A stretch of DNA of 64,000 nucleotides, taken from Chlorophyllum brunneum. Lineage: Eukaryota; Basidiomycota; Agaricomycetes; Agaricales; Agaricaceae. Both the position numbers and the translations under genes were made by a program. The DNA lies in contig OY756143.1 of assembly GCA_963576785.1 (NCBI GenBank), forward strand, positions 1,798,001 to 1,862,000, written 5' to 3'. Below are positions 29,761 to 42,261 of this stretch, in pieces (position 1 is the first letter of the stretch; each line of letters starts with the position of its first letter). A model generated the notes under the pieces. That model was not told the origin of the DNA and searched no databases. It saw nothing but the letters and a program-made list of their open reading frames with translations.

Positions 29761-32700
29761 TCAAGATGTGGTGATGTTGATATTTCGAACTTTTGCCTCG
29801 TGTTCATCCCTGTTTATTGAACGAGCCAGTAACGCCGTTAGCCCGGAGCTCTTGAGTTTTTCCTGCTGAATCTCTCTTCGGATCCACCGCTGTCCTTCGA
29901 CATACACTGCTCGTCGCATGCTCCCCTGTACACCCACTTCCATAATCCCCTTTACACCCTAGCCGCACCTTACACATTCCATCTTCATCCGCCACACTCC
30001 CTTTCGAAAAATCCAAAGACACTCCGAGTCGCCGAAATATCTTAAATTATAAGTACAGTAACGTCCCCCTTGCAATCCTCATCTTTATTTTCTTGCTCTT
30101 TGTGGAAAGTCTACCATCCGGCGGGCTCTGCAGTAGCCAAAGTTTCCCCTTTCGATCCGTTCACCGTTGATGTTGATGTTGATGTTGATGTTGATGTTGA
30201 TCCATCTGATGTTTGGCCGTTCTGCGGCACTTAATAGACCAATAATGATCCGGTATCACCCCCTGACTTGTACTGTTTGTGTTGTCAAGGGATCTGAGAG
30301 TGTTGTGCACGACCCATCCCTTTTGTCACTCTCTTCTTTTTGTTGTCTGATTCATTCGTCGTCATGCTTCATCACTACTATCTCACATGCAGAGGCCGAT
30401 GATTGGTTTCAACCATCCGGATTACATTGTTTGAGATGGCCTGCCCTTCCACACAGCTACTTCGAATTGATCTGCGACGACAGTATGATCATGTTCCGAG
30501 AATTCGGGGATTCCTCTGATACCTGCTCACGCACTCCCGGGTTGCGTTCAGAACGTGTGCAAAATCGAAATAGAACAAAAGTACTCACAGCTCGGGGGAC
30601 TACCTGTGCTAGAACAATCTGGACGGCCGAGATACTCTGGACGTTGTTGAGGTTTATTCTCCATCCTTGTCGCTCTGCTTCTTGGTCCGATCATTATCAC
30701 CAGCGCCTTCTTCGGCGATGCCGCATCCATGGGCCATAGGTGAAGGTTACCTAGTAGCGACTTGGCATACTATCCTGGACTTCAGATATCGGAGATGACG
30801 ACTTGATCTTTACTTCGCGACTCGTCTCCTTGGCAAGGAAAGATTGTTGCACGGACCCCATGACCCGCCCCACCAACAAGCGAGCTCCCTCGTGCTCGAG
30901 TCTCGTCCGCCACCAATCGTCCTAGTCAAGCAATTGTTCTGTACCCTAGAACGTCCAGAGGCAAACAAAAAGACACGCTTTCTCAGCATGGGCGTTCTCC
31001 AAGTGGTCTCGATGGTGCCCCGATGACACTGACCACGTACGGTGCTCCATTTGTGAACGTGGATAAACGTTAGGTTGCAATAATAACCACGTTGAGACGA
31101 AATTTGCCTTTGGCGGAACTCAAACGCCGGGTGTTTTCGGCATAGAAGCAAGGGTTATGAAGGGAATTCGCCAGTAAGCTCACCCGCTGCTTCAGTGATC
31201 TACTGTTCCCGCCATGAGATAGAAATGGTACCACGGTGTCATATTCTACATCTCCGAGTTCCTGTTCTTCACAAGAGAAGATGTGTCCCATCATGTTAAC
31301 CCCCTACATTGTTGGAAGTGTTCCGTGGCATGCGCGACCCGCAGAAACCAGTGTAACATGGCAGTGCCGTAGAAAAATTAATCTATACTCCGCAGGAGAT
31401 CATCGGGAAATTTCCGGACATCAACAGACAAATAACGACTGCAAGATGGGCGGCCGTATCTACGAAAGCCATAGAGTTACTGAAGCATCGAGTAGAAGAG
31501 TTAGTGGTACACTTACGAAGGAAAATCAGATGCCTTTTTTGTACATCCGGTTACCTGACTAATAGCCAGTCACCGGTAGCCGGGCTCCGTATCATATGCC
31601 TAACGGATGACACAACAAAGCTACGGCGATGCACTGAAAGCGGAATTGGAAAGGGGAAGGTACATCCGACGCGGTAGTACCCCTGGCTTATCGCCATGTA
31701 TGTCTAGGGTCCAAGGTTAACCCGCCACGGCGATGTAAACCAAAGCTAGATGTAGTATTCTCTGATATCCACTCATCGAGGGTTCCTTTGGGTATCAGTT
31801 GATCAACAAACCCATTGTAGTAGTAAGTGATCCCGATTGAACTCCAAGCGCATAGGTCTGGCACAACGTATGTCTTTGAAGTCAGAAAGGATATGAAAAG
31901 TTAAGGCTTTCAGCAGGATCAATGCGAGCGGCGATCTCGCTGTCACTGCCAATGTTCAACGTTCAACGTCCAGACGTCGATGTCTGATCCTCCTTAACCG
32001 TCACATGAATGTGTGTCACTGGGACGAACCCGCGTATGACAGTATCAATTAACGCCTGTAAGATGCGGGTGCCCAGAGGTGCACAGGGCCATTTGTGTGC
32101 CTCAGCGTGCCTCGATTGTACTGGTGGCAGCCTCAGGGTCGGTTCCGAATGAATTGGTTATGAATTGAGTGTACCTGATTAATGTTAACAGAATTATACC
32201 TTGACATTCGTCGATGATTTGGCATGTCCTTGAACGACTTTGAGGACATAGTCATTATGCATGATTTGGTACCTTCGTTGTTGGTCATCGAGACCCTTCT
32301 CTGACTGATAGCTTCGCGGCGCCCTGGATCTCGACGACAGATCTGGAAATGAATTATACGATGTATATGGCGATAGCCCAAATAATCCCCCTTGTGGATA
32401 CTAAGGACTAGGAAAGGTTCGGATCGTAGGCGCAAAACTGATCAAAATGCAGCCTCGAAACAGCGCTTAGTCCATCATTTGTCCAGTTATGAATTCGTGC
32501 TACAAGCGCGTTGGGAATCTTTCGGAGATGTCTGCCGCGGAGACAAAGACCTCGCGGCACTAGGATGACGGCCACACTCAAGGGCACTGGTACGAGAGCC
32601 CCCTTCTTCCGTCACGGTCAGGAATCCCCCTCCTGGTACATGCCGATGCTGACGGTATTGTTAGGTAGACATTGAACAACAGAAATAATTATTTTCCTGG

Positions 32701-32793
32701 AAGTCATGGAAATATCTGATGTGGAGCAGTGTTCGCCAATGAAGTATAAATACTTGTGAGACCAGGACTCGTTTTCCATCTCGCAACATCTCG
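29761..32793. other. Gene-poor region, 3.0 kb
   Basis: No frame here has recognisable protein motifs or plausible splicing into one. The longest, 30167-30739 (+), starts inside a microsatellite. No terminal repeats, reverse transcriptase or transposase remnants are visible. Unannotated non-coding RNA or an unrecognised orphan gene cannot be excluded. Confidence 0.55.
30166..30201. repeat. (GTTGAT)6 microsatellite
   Basis: Six perfect tandem hexanucleotide units in otherwise unannotated sequence. In one frame it would read alternating Val-Asp or Leu-Met, but no supported gene covers it. Confidence 0.92.
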
Positions 32794-33302
32794 ATGGCGC
32801 ACTACCACAACTCGACCACTCATGCACCCTTCGCCACTGACGCAGAAGCCCTTGCCTGGGCATATGCCTCGAGTCAGGCTCAGAGCTATGCCTCTTCGTC
32901 TTCTACCACTGTCCCCACTTCCACCCAACAGGCTGGTAGCTACCAGTCCCATGTCCAGATCGTTCTGGAGCCAGCAGAACCATATAACGACTCTGGCGAA
33001 GGGAGTGGACACGAGGATTCGGACGGCGGCCGCAAGAGGTACGTCTCACGTCCGCGCCAGGGCTCGGGCGGCTGCCATATACAAATGTTAATATATACGT
33101 GTACTTCAGGGCTTGTGAGCGTTGCAAGAAAATTAAAGTGAAATGCGAATACCCGACTGGCGTCAAGACCTGCAACCGCTGCTCGAAGATGGGCCTTACT
33201 TGCGTTCCCGGAAAACAGAAGGAACGTAAACTCCGCCCGCGGTTGTCAGCCTACGATCAAGTGATGGATGTTGGTTCCTCCTCAGGAGGCCAGAGGCAGT
33301 GA
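32794..33302 (+). CDS. Small Zn(II)2Cys6 zinc-cluster protein
   Basis: Predicted 145 residues, exons 32794-33038 and 33110-33302 (71-nt intron). A Ser/Thr/Ala-rich N-terminus with an acidic patch precedes a complete fungal binuclear cluster: ACERCKKIKVKC, then TCNRCSKMGLTC, spacing C-x2-C-x6-C-x8-C-x2-C-x6-C. A short basic tail (KQKERKLRPR) follows and the protein ends. The usual linker, coiled coil and fungal transcription-factor middle domain are absent. The cluster has the same loop length as that in the large regulator at 36078-39839, and both have an intron just before the first Cys. It could be a genuine small DNA-binding or dominant-negative regulator, or a truncated duplicate. Very few neighbours: 3.0 kb and 2.8 kb of apparently empty DNA on either side. 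Confidence 0.82.
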
Positions 33303-36077
33303 TGTGCAGGTTTATTTATTGGTGAGAGGGAGGGAGAGGAAGAAGACGTGGCAGAACAAGGAGTAATCTTTGGGGCTGTTTGACTTTTTGATATCGAGGG
33401 CTGTATGGGTAGATTCAGGGCAGCGTCCCCCTGGTTTTTCGGGCCTGTGTTGATAGCCATCTCCCGACCCTTTGATTCCTATACCAAATCTAGTAATGTA
33501 ATGTACATAATAGGAAATTCGGAGCCGGAGTGGCGTTGGACGGCCCCAGACTCACCGTCAATTTCCCGTCCATCAGGGTGATATTTTACTCCGATGAATC
33601 CCACTATGTCAAGCCTTCAGGCCTGCAACAATCCAACTCATTGTCACTGATCGTACTGCAAAACACAGGGGGAGAGGCCCGGATAAGCCCATCAGTTACG
33701 TGAGCACTCGACATATAACCTTCTACTCGACTACGCTACCAGAAACGCCAATTAGGATGGAATGAAAAATTCTCTTCGACGAACTCCCGTAACTTCGAGT
33801 CGATCATAGACTGAGTAGATTTTATAGGGAACGGAAATACGGCGGCACGGATATAACATCCCCCCGACCCGAGACGTCTAACCCGTCACGTCACGACGTA
33901 AATAGCATGTCTTGTCCCCCCAATCGATTTTGCACAGGTATGAACCTCGGTGCATCTTAGAAAGAGAAGTATTTGTATGACGGTGCTGATAAGCGAGCAT
34001 GAAAGCGTGTGTTGGCCTGGTGAGCACAGGAATTAAGTACGATTTGCATAACGGAACAGGATTTGAGGATTTGATGGTTTGATGGGGAGGTCAGATCTGA
34101 CAAGATTCACAGGACTCGGGGGAAAGCGAACAAAACTGGAATAAGGTGGATCGAACAATGCATGCGGCTAGTGCCATGGCTGCAAGACTGAATGGGTTGG
34201 CTCGGGCGTTGTCCCTGGGAGGATGGTGAGATGCAGATCAAGAATGGCTAGTATTTCCTGCGATTTGAACACTAGTGGCCGTATGTCCAACGCCTGGGAC
34301 AAGGTAAAGGATTAGGCGAACGATGGACATGGGGAGCTCCTTTGATCGGAGAAAATATACCGACTTGTTCGGGCAAGTGTGTCTCTCCAGTGTGCCGAAG
34401 ATAGAGCCGTAGAATGTGCATGAGCCCACAGCACCACAGCAGCGAAAATGAGAGCTGTCAAGAGCACTCATCAATGAGCCATATACGAAGGGTTTTATGA
34501 TTCAACAGCCCGGTGGTCATCGCACACCCGGATTACTATCGGCGAAGAAGCTAAACGCGCCGGTTCGTTGGGAGAAGACCAGGCCGAGTCATCACCTGAC
34601 TGCGGTTCCAGAAATAGGTATACATGTATGAGCGTCTAGTGGAGCAACAAACCTGATTGCAAGAGCAACATATTTAGGGATTTGGGTGATTCGTGGGGTA
34701 AACCGGTTCGGCTGTATCGGGATGACGAGCAGCAAGAAAACAGTGGAAACCATACACTGATAGGTGCCTGGCCCGTAAGGCATCGACTTCGTGTGCGGGA
34801 TATCTGTACATGTGGTTAATCGGATGTCTACAACCAGAGAGCGCCCATATTGATGGGAGTGGGCATCGATGATCCTGGTATGATCTATTATGTGACCTCA
34901 GAAAGATCGTTAAAGTGCTCTCAGGTGCCCTCACCTAGTGACTAACGGGAAGCTTAGAGCCACTGCATTTTGAAAGGTGAGTATCTTTGGGTAACTGAAT
35001 CAGGTGAAGCAGGTTCTGGTGCGTCTGGGCGGCGCGCCCTTGTAGGCCTTCTCCTGGCTTACTGTGTTTGGAGACACGGTAGCCGAGAGTGAGTGGCTGG
35101 GGCCGATCGAGGGAAGGCTTGTCATAGCGACTGCCCTGATAAATGGCAAGATCGAGCGGATCGACAAAGGGTGGATTGATTATAGGTGATGACAGCGCCC
35201 GGGAAGCCAGCGTCGAGATTCAATCGGTCTCATTCTTTCGGAAACGGTGAAGAAAAAGAAGGCATTAAATTTGGCATTCATATGCCGGACCAGGCAGAAG
35301 AAGAACTCAGGAGGAGCTGGCAAACGCAAGACTGTAGGAGACAGCTGACACTGTACATGTGATGGGATCAGCCATTATAGGATACGCAGTGAGGAAAATG
35401 GGGCATGGAACTGAGCATGGAAACTTAACTTGGTATTCCGGACGTCGGAATTCCTGAAGCAATTAGTTAGTACGCCAACGATGCGTTTCAAATACTCGCG
35501 AAATACATTTAGCTATCAGGCGAAAATAGGAGGATTAAACAAACCCGGCCGCGCTGACGATACAAGCAGGCAGGAAAAGTGAGAACAAAGACACAGCTGT
35601 GTCCGAGTGCTGCTGTTTCTGGTGATAGTTCGGATCCGAAAACTTATGTGTACAGGACCTAGAGTACAACTGCATCTATAACGTATACTGAAAAGCATGC
35701 AAGGTGGACAGCCACTTACAGGCTCGTATGGCGGTGGCTGTGCCCACGGGTTCGGTGTGTCATTTTCAGCGAGACGGCCGTGGGGTGGGACAGGCTGAGG
35801 CAAACCCTGCTGGTGTGTGGATGGAGCTGCAGAGGGGCAGTGGGGGTTGTGAGCAAAGGGACGATGGGCTAGCATGGTAGAGTAAAGCACAGCGGGGTGA
35901 AGATAGAACACGTGGGAGCACAGCTGTTGACGTGAATAATGACTGATCTTGGTTATCTGCACTGGGTCTGGTTCACTCACACACCCCGTCGGCCCGTTTC
36001 CCTAGCCTGACGACATCCCTGTCTACAAAAGTCCTCCTCGCTTCTTTCGCAACCGTCACCGTCCTCCCTCTCTCTCC
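33303..36077. other. Gene-poor region, 2.8 kb
   Basis: No frame with recognisable product. Minus-strand frames at 34238-34474, 34674-34934 and 35516-35980 look like chance openings. The last few hundred bases are the probable promoter of the transcription factor gene. No repeats or mobile-element features are seen. Confidence 0.55.
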
Positions 36078-39000
36078 ATGTCCGGACCATTCAACCAGTG
36101 GCCACAGTCCGGCAGTCTCTACGCCCAACAAACAGATTTCGGCTTCTACCCGAACAACGACCAACAACCACAACCACAGCAGCACCGACAACAACCACAA
36201 CCACAGCAGCACCGACAACAACCACAACAACAGCAGCAGCCAACGACGTTCTCTAACACTTTCCAGTTCTCCCAACCCTCCTCGTCCCTTCAAGGCGCCT
36301 TCAGTGCCGCCTCCCAGCAAGACCAGCTACAGCGCGATGCATCCTTCGGGTCAACTAACACCCACCAAAACGACGCATTCGGTATCCAAGGCGTCCATTC
36401 TCATAATGCACTTTCCGTGAACACTGCTTATCGAACCGATCCTGGCTATGGGAACAACAAGTATCTAACAGCTTCACCTGGTTCGATCCAAGATCACTTC
36501 CCTGGCTCAGGGCTTCCTCAATCCCATTATCGTCCCCAACCAGCAGGTCCCGTCCCTCAATCGAAGCGGCCACGCATACCAGATCAGAACCTAGACGAGC
36601 ATGAAGGTGAAACTGGCCCGGAAAAAGAATCTATGAAAAAACAGTGCGTGCTACGGTCATCTCGTTTACTTCTCAGTTTGCCTGATGTGACCCTAGCGCG
36701 GGAGCCTGTGCCCGTTGCAAAAACCTCAAGGTCAAATGTGAATTCATCACCGATCCAGAGACTTGTAAACGGTGCTTGAATGGCGGGCATGAATGCGTCA
36801 TCCCGGGTCGAAAGAAGCGTCGAGTGCCACCGTGAGCAGAGCTCATCATGACCAGGCTGAATCATCCCCTTACTATCTTTTCAGGAAACGAGAGCATCTC
36901 ATCAACCAAATTCGATTGCAGGCGGACCAGATCAACAAACTCATCGCCCAACTCGAAGCGGTTCAACGGTCCCAAGGACAACCGCCCAATCTGGAGACTT
37001 CTTCGGCTATCTTGCAGTCCCCTTCCGTCTCGACTGATGGGGACTCCTTTGATGAATCAGGTGTTTCTCCAAACACCGTCCCTGTGTACACCGAAGGTAA
37101 TCGGGCGATCGAAGACTGGCTCGCAAAAGCCAAGGAAAGTTTCCTGCAGTTTGGTAACTCTATCTCCAAAAGTTATCTCTCTGAGGACGATTCTGATTCT
37201 ACCGGTTGGGAGGAGGATGACTACGAGAATGTTGGTGAAGAGGATTTGGAAGGATATGGTGACGAAAATGAAAAGTATGACATCGCAGTTGAGCACGCTG
37301 AGAACGTTTCTGGGCCGATTGGGGATTTTGGAAATGAGCGGTTACAGAAGCAGGGCTCAAATTCTAGCCTGAATACTACAACGGCGTCAGTCGCAGGTAG
37401 CACAGGCCATCCCCGCAAAAAGGGGTCAGGTGACAAGGGTTCCAACCTGCCTACAGTCGCTGCGCCGTGGGGACTCATAAGTAGGCTGAGTATTCAAAAT
37501 CGCGCCAGCAGTACGGATCCCGAAGATACTGGAATTAATAATTCCGAGTACTTCACAAGTAAGATGCTGTTTTCGATCTTCGTGGAACACTGTTCTGATG
37601 GGGCTTTTAGGTGTTGATGGGGGAAACGACATTGTCAAAAACGTCCAGAGCGCTCAGCCCCACATTCTCGCCCGTGGTGTGATATCTCCCTCCGATGCGG
37701 AAAAGCTCTTTGCTATGTGTGTTATTCGGGGCATTTCTGCTGGGTTCACGGCTTATGTTTACCTTCAGATATTTCGACAAAATGAATGACTCAACATCAT
37801 TACTGGACCCCAAACTCTATCCACCTCCCTTGACAGCTGTGCGAAGCCCATTTTTATTCACAGTCAGTGAGTTATTCTTATTGCAGCCTCTTGTCTTACT
37901 CCCGACCCTGATGACGTTTAGTTTGCGCCGTGGCTTCTAGGTTCTATGATGAACGACCGGAGTTGTATCCACAGCTGATGCATTACGCACAACTCGCAGC
38001 TGGTACAGCGCTCATCGGTGGCTCGAAGGACGTGGAAATGTGCACAGCATACATTTTGCTTAGCTTATACCCCGTCCCCACTCGCCGCATGGCCGAACAG
38101 CGAAGTTGGCTGTACCTCGGTTTGGCTATCAGGTAGTGATTCCATTTCTTTACCCGAATTGCGATTTTTAACTCCCTTGTGCCTCCGTCGTAGAACCGCT
38201 ACTGACATCAATCTGCACATCCCTATCAAAGAGAAGCCCCGTAACGAATGGCAAGCAAGGCAAATTCTGAACCGCACTCGCATATGGCTCAATTGTTACA
38301 ATGTTGATCGTTCCATGGGCTCCCAATATGGCAAACCACCTATCATCAACAACATGAATTACATGGCGAATCATTCCGCAGAGTGGTACAAGAGCTCCCC
38401 CTACAACCTCGAGCATTTCGATATCCATATCTGCGCATATAATGCGGAGCTGAGAGTTATGGCTTCATTTATGGCCAAGATTCATAATGATCCGGAGCAA
38501 CCCACGGGTCTGAACAAGGTACGTGGGATTCCTGGCAGACCCATCCACCTAGGGCCATCTGACTCCATCGGCACAGAACCTAGACTTTGAGGTTATCTCT
38601 GCAAGTACCGATGAAGACCTTCAAGCACTTTGGGCACAGTGGCGAGCAGTGCTGGAAACCACCGATATGACTGTTCCTCAGAACCGATTCAGGGCCGGGT
38701 TACTTCGACTAGCGTATAGTTACTCCAGGCTGATCGCCCTTTCGTATGGCTTCCAACACGTATTTGGCAAGGGTACGGCGGATGAGAATCTCTTCTTGAA
38801 CCGGGTACGTTGTGCTGGCCTGACTACTGAGCCATGACACTGATCCACTTCTACTTCAGTGTTTGAATGCCGCACGCGACATTGTTCATGCAGTGCTTGA
38901 TGATGTTTGCCGGCCGGAACAATGTACGTTTCTAACCACCTTTGATCTTTCGACGAAAAAGCTCAACCATCCTTCCAGTGTTCTACTGGCGACATGGTCC

Positions 39001-39839
39001 TGAATCTCAAAGTATTTTCGTCACGTTCGCCTCGACGTTCCTTATTAAGGTACGGGAGTGTACTATTTCTCTCCTCGGCACTCGGATCTTAGTCTTACAA
39101 CACGCAGCTACTCCAACCCCGATTTGCATCCTACATAACACCAGAAACGCGCGCGGAGATCAAGGGTTTGGTTAAAAGGGTCGTCGAGCTTCTCAGCTCA
39201 AAGGAAATCGCCATAGACGAACGGCTCGGACCTGGTCTTCATGCGCGCTTCCTCCGCAACCTTCTCCACTCACCAACCATCCGCCAAGACTCCTATTCCC
39301 GGCGCACGCGCATCCCCAGGTCGGCAGGTGCAACACCAGAGCTCTCAGATCACGCTTCTTTGGTGTCAATCTCAAATCAGCCTTCACCAGCCAGATCTGG
39401 TGGTTCGCTATCTCCACCACCTTCACAGGAAATGACCTTTGACATGTTTTCAGCTGTAGGGGTTGGGGCCTCGGAAGTCCCATACTTCCAAGGGCTTGAC
39501 AATACCGGTCTGGGTCTAACATATATGACGCAAGCTGATGCCACGACTAACGGGAGGGTTGATTCATCGGCTGGAACCCTGTCCGACATGTTTAATCCTC
39601 CCCTTAACGGAGATAGTTACATGATGCAAACTATGCAAGCTCTTGGCGATGGTAACTCCAACTCGTTTGATTTCCAATCCAATAGTAAGTCTTTCCTGAT
39701 GTTTACTTTGATGGCTATTGTCTTACGAGATTCGCGTTACGCTGTTGTAGATGGATATGTATGGTTCCCTCAGTTCCAACATAACATGGGCATGAACACT
39801 CTCTTCGATACTGGTAGCTTCACTCAGGGTTCTCAATGA
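36078..39839 (+). CDS. Zn(II)2Cys6 transcription factor with fungal-specific middle domain
   Basis: Predicted 1047 residues in 12 exons: 36078-36643, 36697-36831, 36885-37558, 37611-37716, 37769-37866, 37922-38132, 38194-38518, 38577-38804, 38860-38923, 38979-39049, 39108-39684 and 39751-39839. Domains: Gln/Pro-rich N-terminus with a duplicated unit; zinc cluster ACARCKNLKVKC to TCKRCLNGGHEC at about residue 190; basic GRKKRR; coiled coil KREHLINQIRLQADQINKLI; an acidic region (SEDDSDSTGWEEDDYENVGE); then the fungal-specific transcription-factor domain, with ARGVISPSDAEKLFAIYF, SRFYDERPELYPQLM, RSWLYLGLAIRTATDINLH and NRTRIWLNCYNVDRSMGSQ. The C-terminus is Ser/Pro/Asn-rich. Expected role: DNA-binding regulator in the nucleus; its targets cannot be inferred. 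The last intron (66 nt) is in frame and stop-free. Confidence 0.93.
36162..36215 (+). repeat. 27-bp tandem duplication coding QQPQPQQHR twice
   Basis: Two perfect 27-base units inside exon 1 of the transcription factor, followed by a degenerate third unit that runs into a Gln stretch. Length polymorphism between strains is likely. Confidence 0.9.
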
Positions 39840-40761
39840 AGTACCCGGCTGCCTTTCCATTACCATGTCTTCTCACCTTAATTCATACCAAATATTTTTT
39901 CTTTTCCTCCCAGATTTCTGTCACGGATATCTTCCCTCTCCTAACATCTGATCTCTTTATCTCTGTGTGTTTTGTAATAACGCTTCGTTACTTCCTTGAT
40001 TTCTTTGCTGTGGTATTACGTTTGAGTGTCTGTAAGAAATTAGGATCTCCTGTACTCTATACCTAATAGATATGAAGGGCCTCTGGACATCACGATATGG
40101 CGCGTGGTAAAGTGCACGTGACGTCTGCTTTATGAACCCGCATCTATCAATATTTTTTCTTCACTCATTCAGGACTCGCACTATTGTCCCCCTGCGATTT
40201 TTTCTTCCCTTCTCGCAGGAGTCTACCGCGTGTCCTAGAGAAACGACTGGTGCCTCTAGCTGGAGCACATTCCAGCTTTCCGAAGCGGTCACGGGGAATG
40301 ACTTGGGGTGCGATTTCCTTACCAGAGGTGCTACATCTTGTGCCACTATTGGACTATATCACTTTCGAGCTGGTTATTATTGCCGTGTCCCCCGTCTTTG
40401 GACAACCTTATATTAGGAGTACTCCAATATTCAATATTCAATACTGGTATATTTTGCGTGGACGACGGCTCATTATCGATCCCTTCATCGAGGAATGTAG
40501 CTTCGGCAAGTTTCGTGCAAATGTCCTGGTCGGACGTGAGATTCTCAAGTGTTTAGAACCTCAGGCCTAGACGCTCGAATGTGTTCCACGGCTTTGAAGT
40601 AGTGACGAATGGGGGTAGGCAATCATTCATAGACATTTATATATACAGGTTTTCGAGGACACAAGCAATAAAACTGTGGTCTTTCCATGTACCTTCTACA
40701 AAACGTGATAACAAATACATGTTTGGCTAGGGATATTTGCTCCGAAGTAGGATACTCTCAA
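39840..40761. other. Intergenic region between transcription factor and GH7 gene
   Basis: 922 bases between two convergent genes. A frame at 40184-40570 (+, 128 codons) has no recognised motif. T-rich tracts just after 39840 fit a 3' UTR. Confidence 0.5.
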
Positions 40762-42182
40762 TTAAAAGGTAGAACCGATGTCGCCGAAGCGAATGTTTGA
40801 GAAAGTGACCTGTGAATTGGGGAACTGGGATTCGACGGTGGGTGGGTCACCGGAGCTTTGACTGCAGGTGCCGCGAGCAACACCAGGCTTTGAAGCATCT
40901 GCTCCAAGAGGGTAGTTGGAGTCAAGCCAGAGCATCCCCGCGGCATGATCGTCCCAAATGGACATCACAAGGACCATACCCTTCGCCATGGCCTTGCTCA
41001 GGTTCGCCAAACCACCGTGCTGTCCGAAGCTGTTGGTGTCACCGAAAGTCGACTTTTGGGAATTGCAGAAGTCGGTCGTGATGGAGTCGAACGCATCCAT
41101 TCCAGGGATGTTAACCTTGGAATTTTGGATGACGACACCATCTTGGACGTAGACACGGCGGATTTCGGAGAGGGTGCCGGAAGTCGAGTTAGTGTTGGTG
41201 AGGAACTGAGTGACAACTGTGAACTTGCGGCTTGTGTCGACGGTCATGCCACTTCCGTAGAAGTCTTTGACTCCCATACGGAAGGAGTTGAAGTCACAGC
41301 CGTCGGGGTCACATAGACCATCGAAACGGCTCTGAATAGCACAGTCCTCACCAGAGCAACGAGTCTGGCCATCGACTTCACAGGGATGAGGGGTGTAGGC
41401 CGCAGAGGCGGAATTGGCCTCCCAGACGTCCATCTCGTTGCAGCAGGAACCGAAATTACCGGTTCCGGCATTCGGATCAGACTGTGAAGGAACCCAGCCT
41501 TCAGAGTTAGCCTGTTGTGAAGTGGGATTCAGTGATACGTTAAGGATCATGCATAGAGGTAACCCACAGCACCACTGATGAACTTGATGTCCCGAGGGCA
41601 CTGGGAATCGCAATAGCCCGTTCCGTATTGGGCACCAGCCTTGTTGGCGGGGAAGCGAGAGACACCGCCGTCGGCATCCATCTCTGAGAAGTAGAGAGCG
41701 CCATTAATTCCACAGGGAAGCTGAGAGAGGTCGACATCGAAAGTGAACTCCTTGTTCAGGAGCTTGAACATTTCGTAATGAGTATTATCGGCCATGAGGT
41801 AGACTCGGGAGCCGACGTTCTTTTGCTGAGCGAAGGTGACAAATTTGAGAGTGAGGGCGTTGCCGCTGGTGGTGACACCGTAGGTACCGCTATAGTCTGC
41901 TCCATCAAGGGCGCAGTTGGTAGCACAGGTCTCATCGTCGGGGCAGAGGGTGCTGTCCCAGGTGTTACCAGTGTAACAGTTTGTGAAGCCGCCCACGTTG
42001 TGAGTCCAGCGCCAGTTGGAGTCGAGCACAACGGCACCGCCAGAGTTGGTTGTGCAGCTGCCAGAACCAGAGCACGTCTGCCAGGAGAGCGATGGGTGGC
42101 TCTCTGCTTGGTTTGTGCCGATCTGCTGGCCAAAGGCCATTGCAGCAAGAGCAAGAGCGGCGAGAGTATGTTTGGGGAACAT
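40762..42182 (-). CDS. GH7 cellobiohydrolase (cellulase), secreted, without CBM
   Basis: Predicted 454 residues, exons 41568-42182 and 40762-41511. The enzyme releases cellobiose from cellulose chain ends by a retaining mechanism. Signal peptide [18 protein letters not shown] with the mature protein starting near QQIGTNQAE. The catalytic signature EMDVWEAN contains nucleophile and acid/base Glu in the GH7 E-x-D-x2-E pattern. Other landmarks: [58 protein letters not shown], and [18 protein letters not shown]. Many Cys match the family disulphides. The protein ends shortly after the catalytic domain ([12 protein letters not shown]), so it lacks the linker and CBM1 found on many CBH1 enzymes. 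The donor GTGGGT was chosen because it restores the expected SGAANSEGW. A TATA-like element lies 73 bases upstream. Confidence 0.97.
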
Positions 42183-42254
42183 CTAGGAGAACGTAGGAAA
42201 GCGAAGCACAGAAATGTGAGCTTATTGCACGGTCAACGCACTGTATCCTGTGCG

Positions 42255-42261
42255 ATTTATA
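42255..42261 (-). promoter_or_regulatory. TATA-box-like element of the GH7 gene
   Basis: TATAAAT on the minus strand, 73 bases before the GH7 start codon, a usual distance for strongly regulated fungal secreted-enzyme genes. Assigned by motif and position only. Confidence 0.55.

Noticed and set aside
30167..30739. Frame of 190 codons starting in the hexanucleotide repeat
   Set aside because: Its start is the (GTTGAT)6 microsatellite and the rest has no recognisable protein features.
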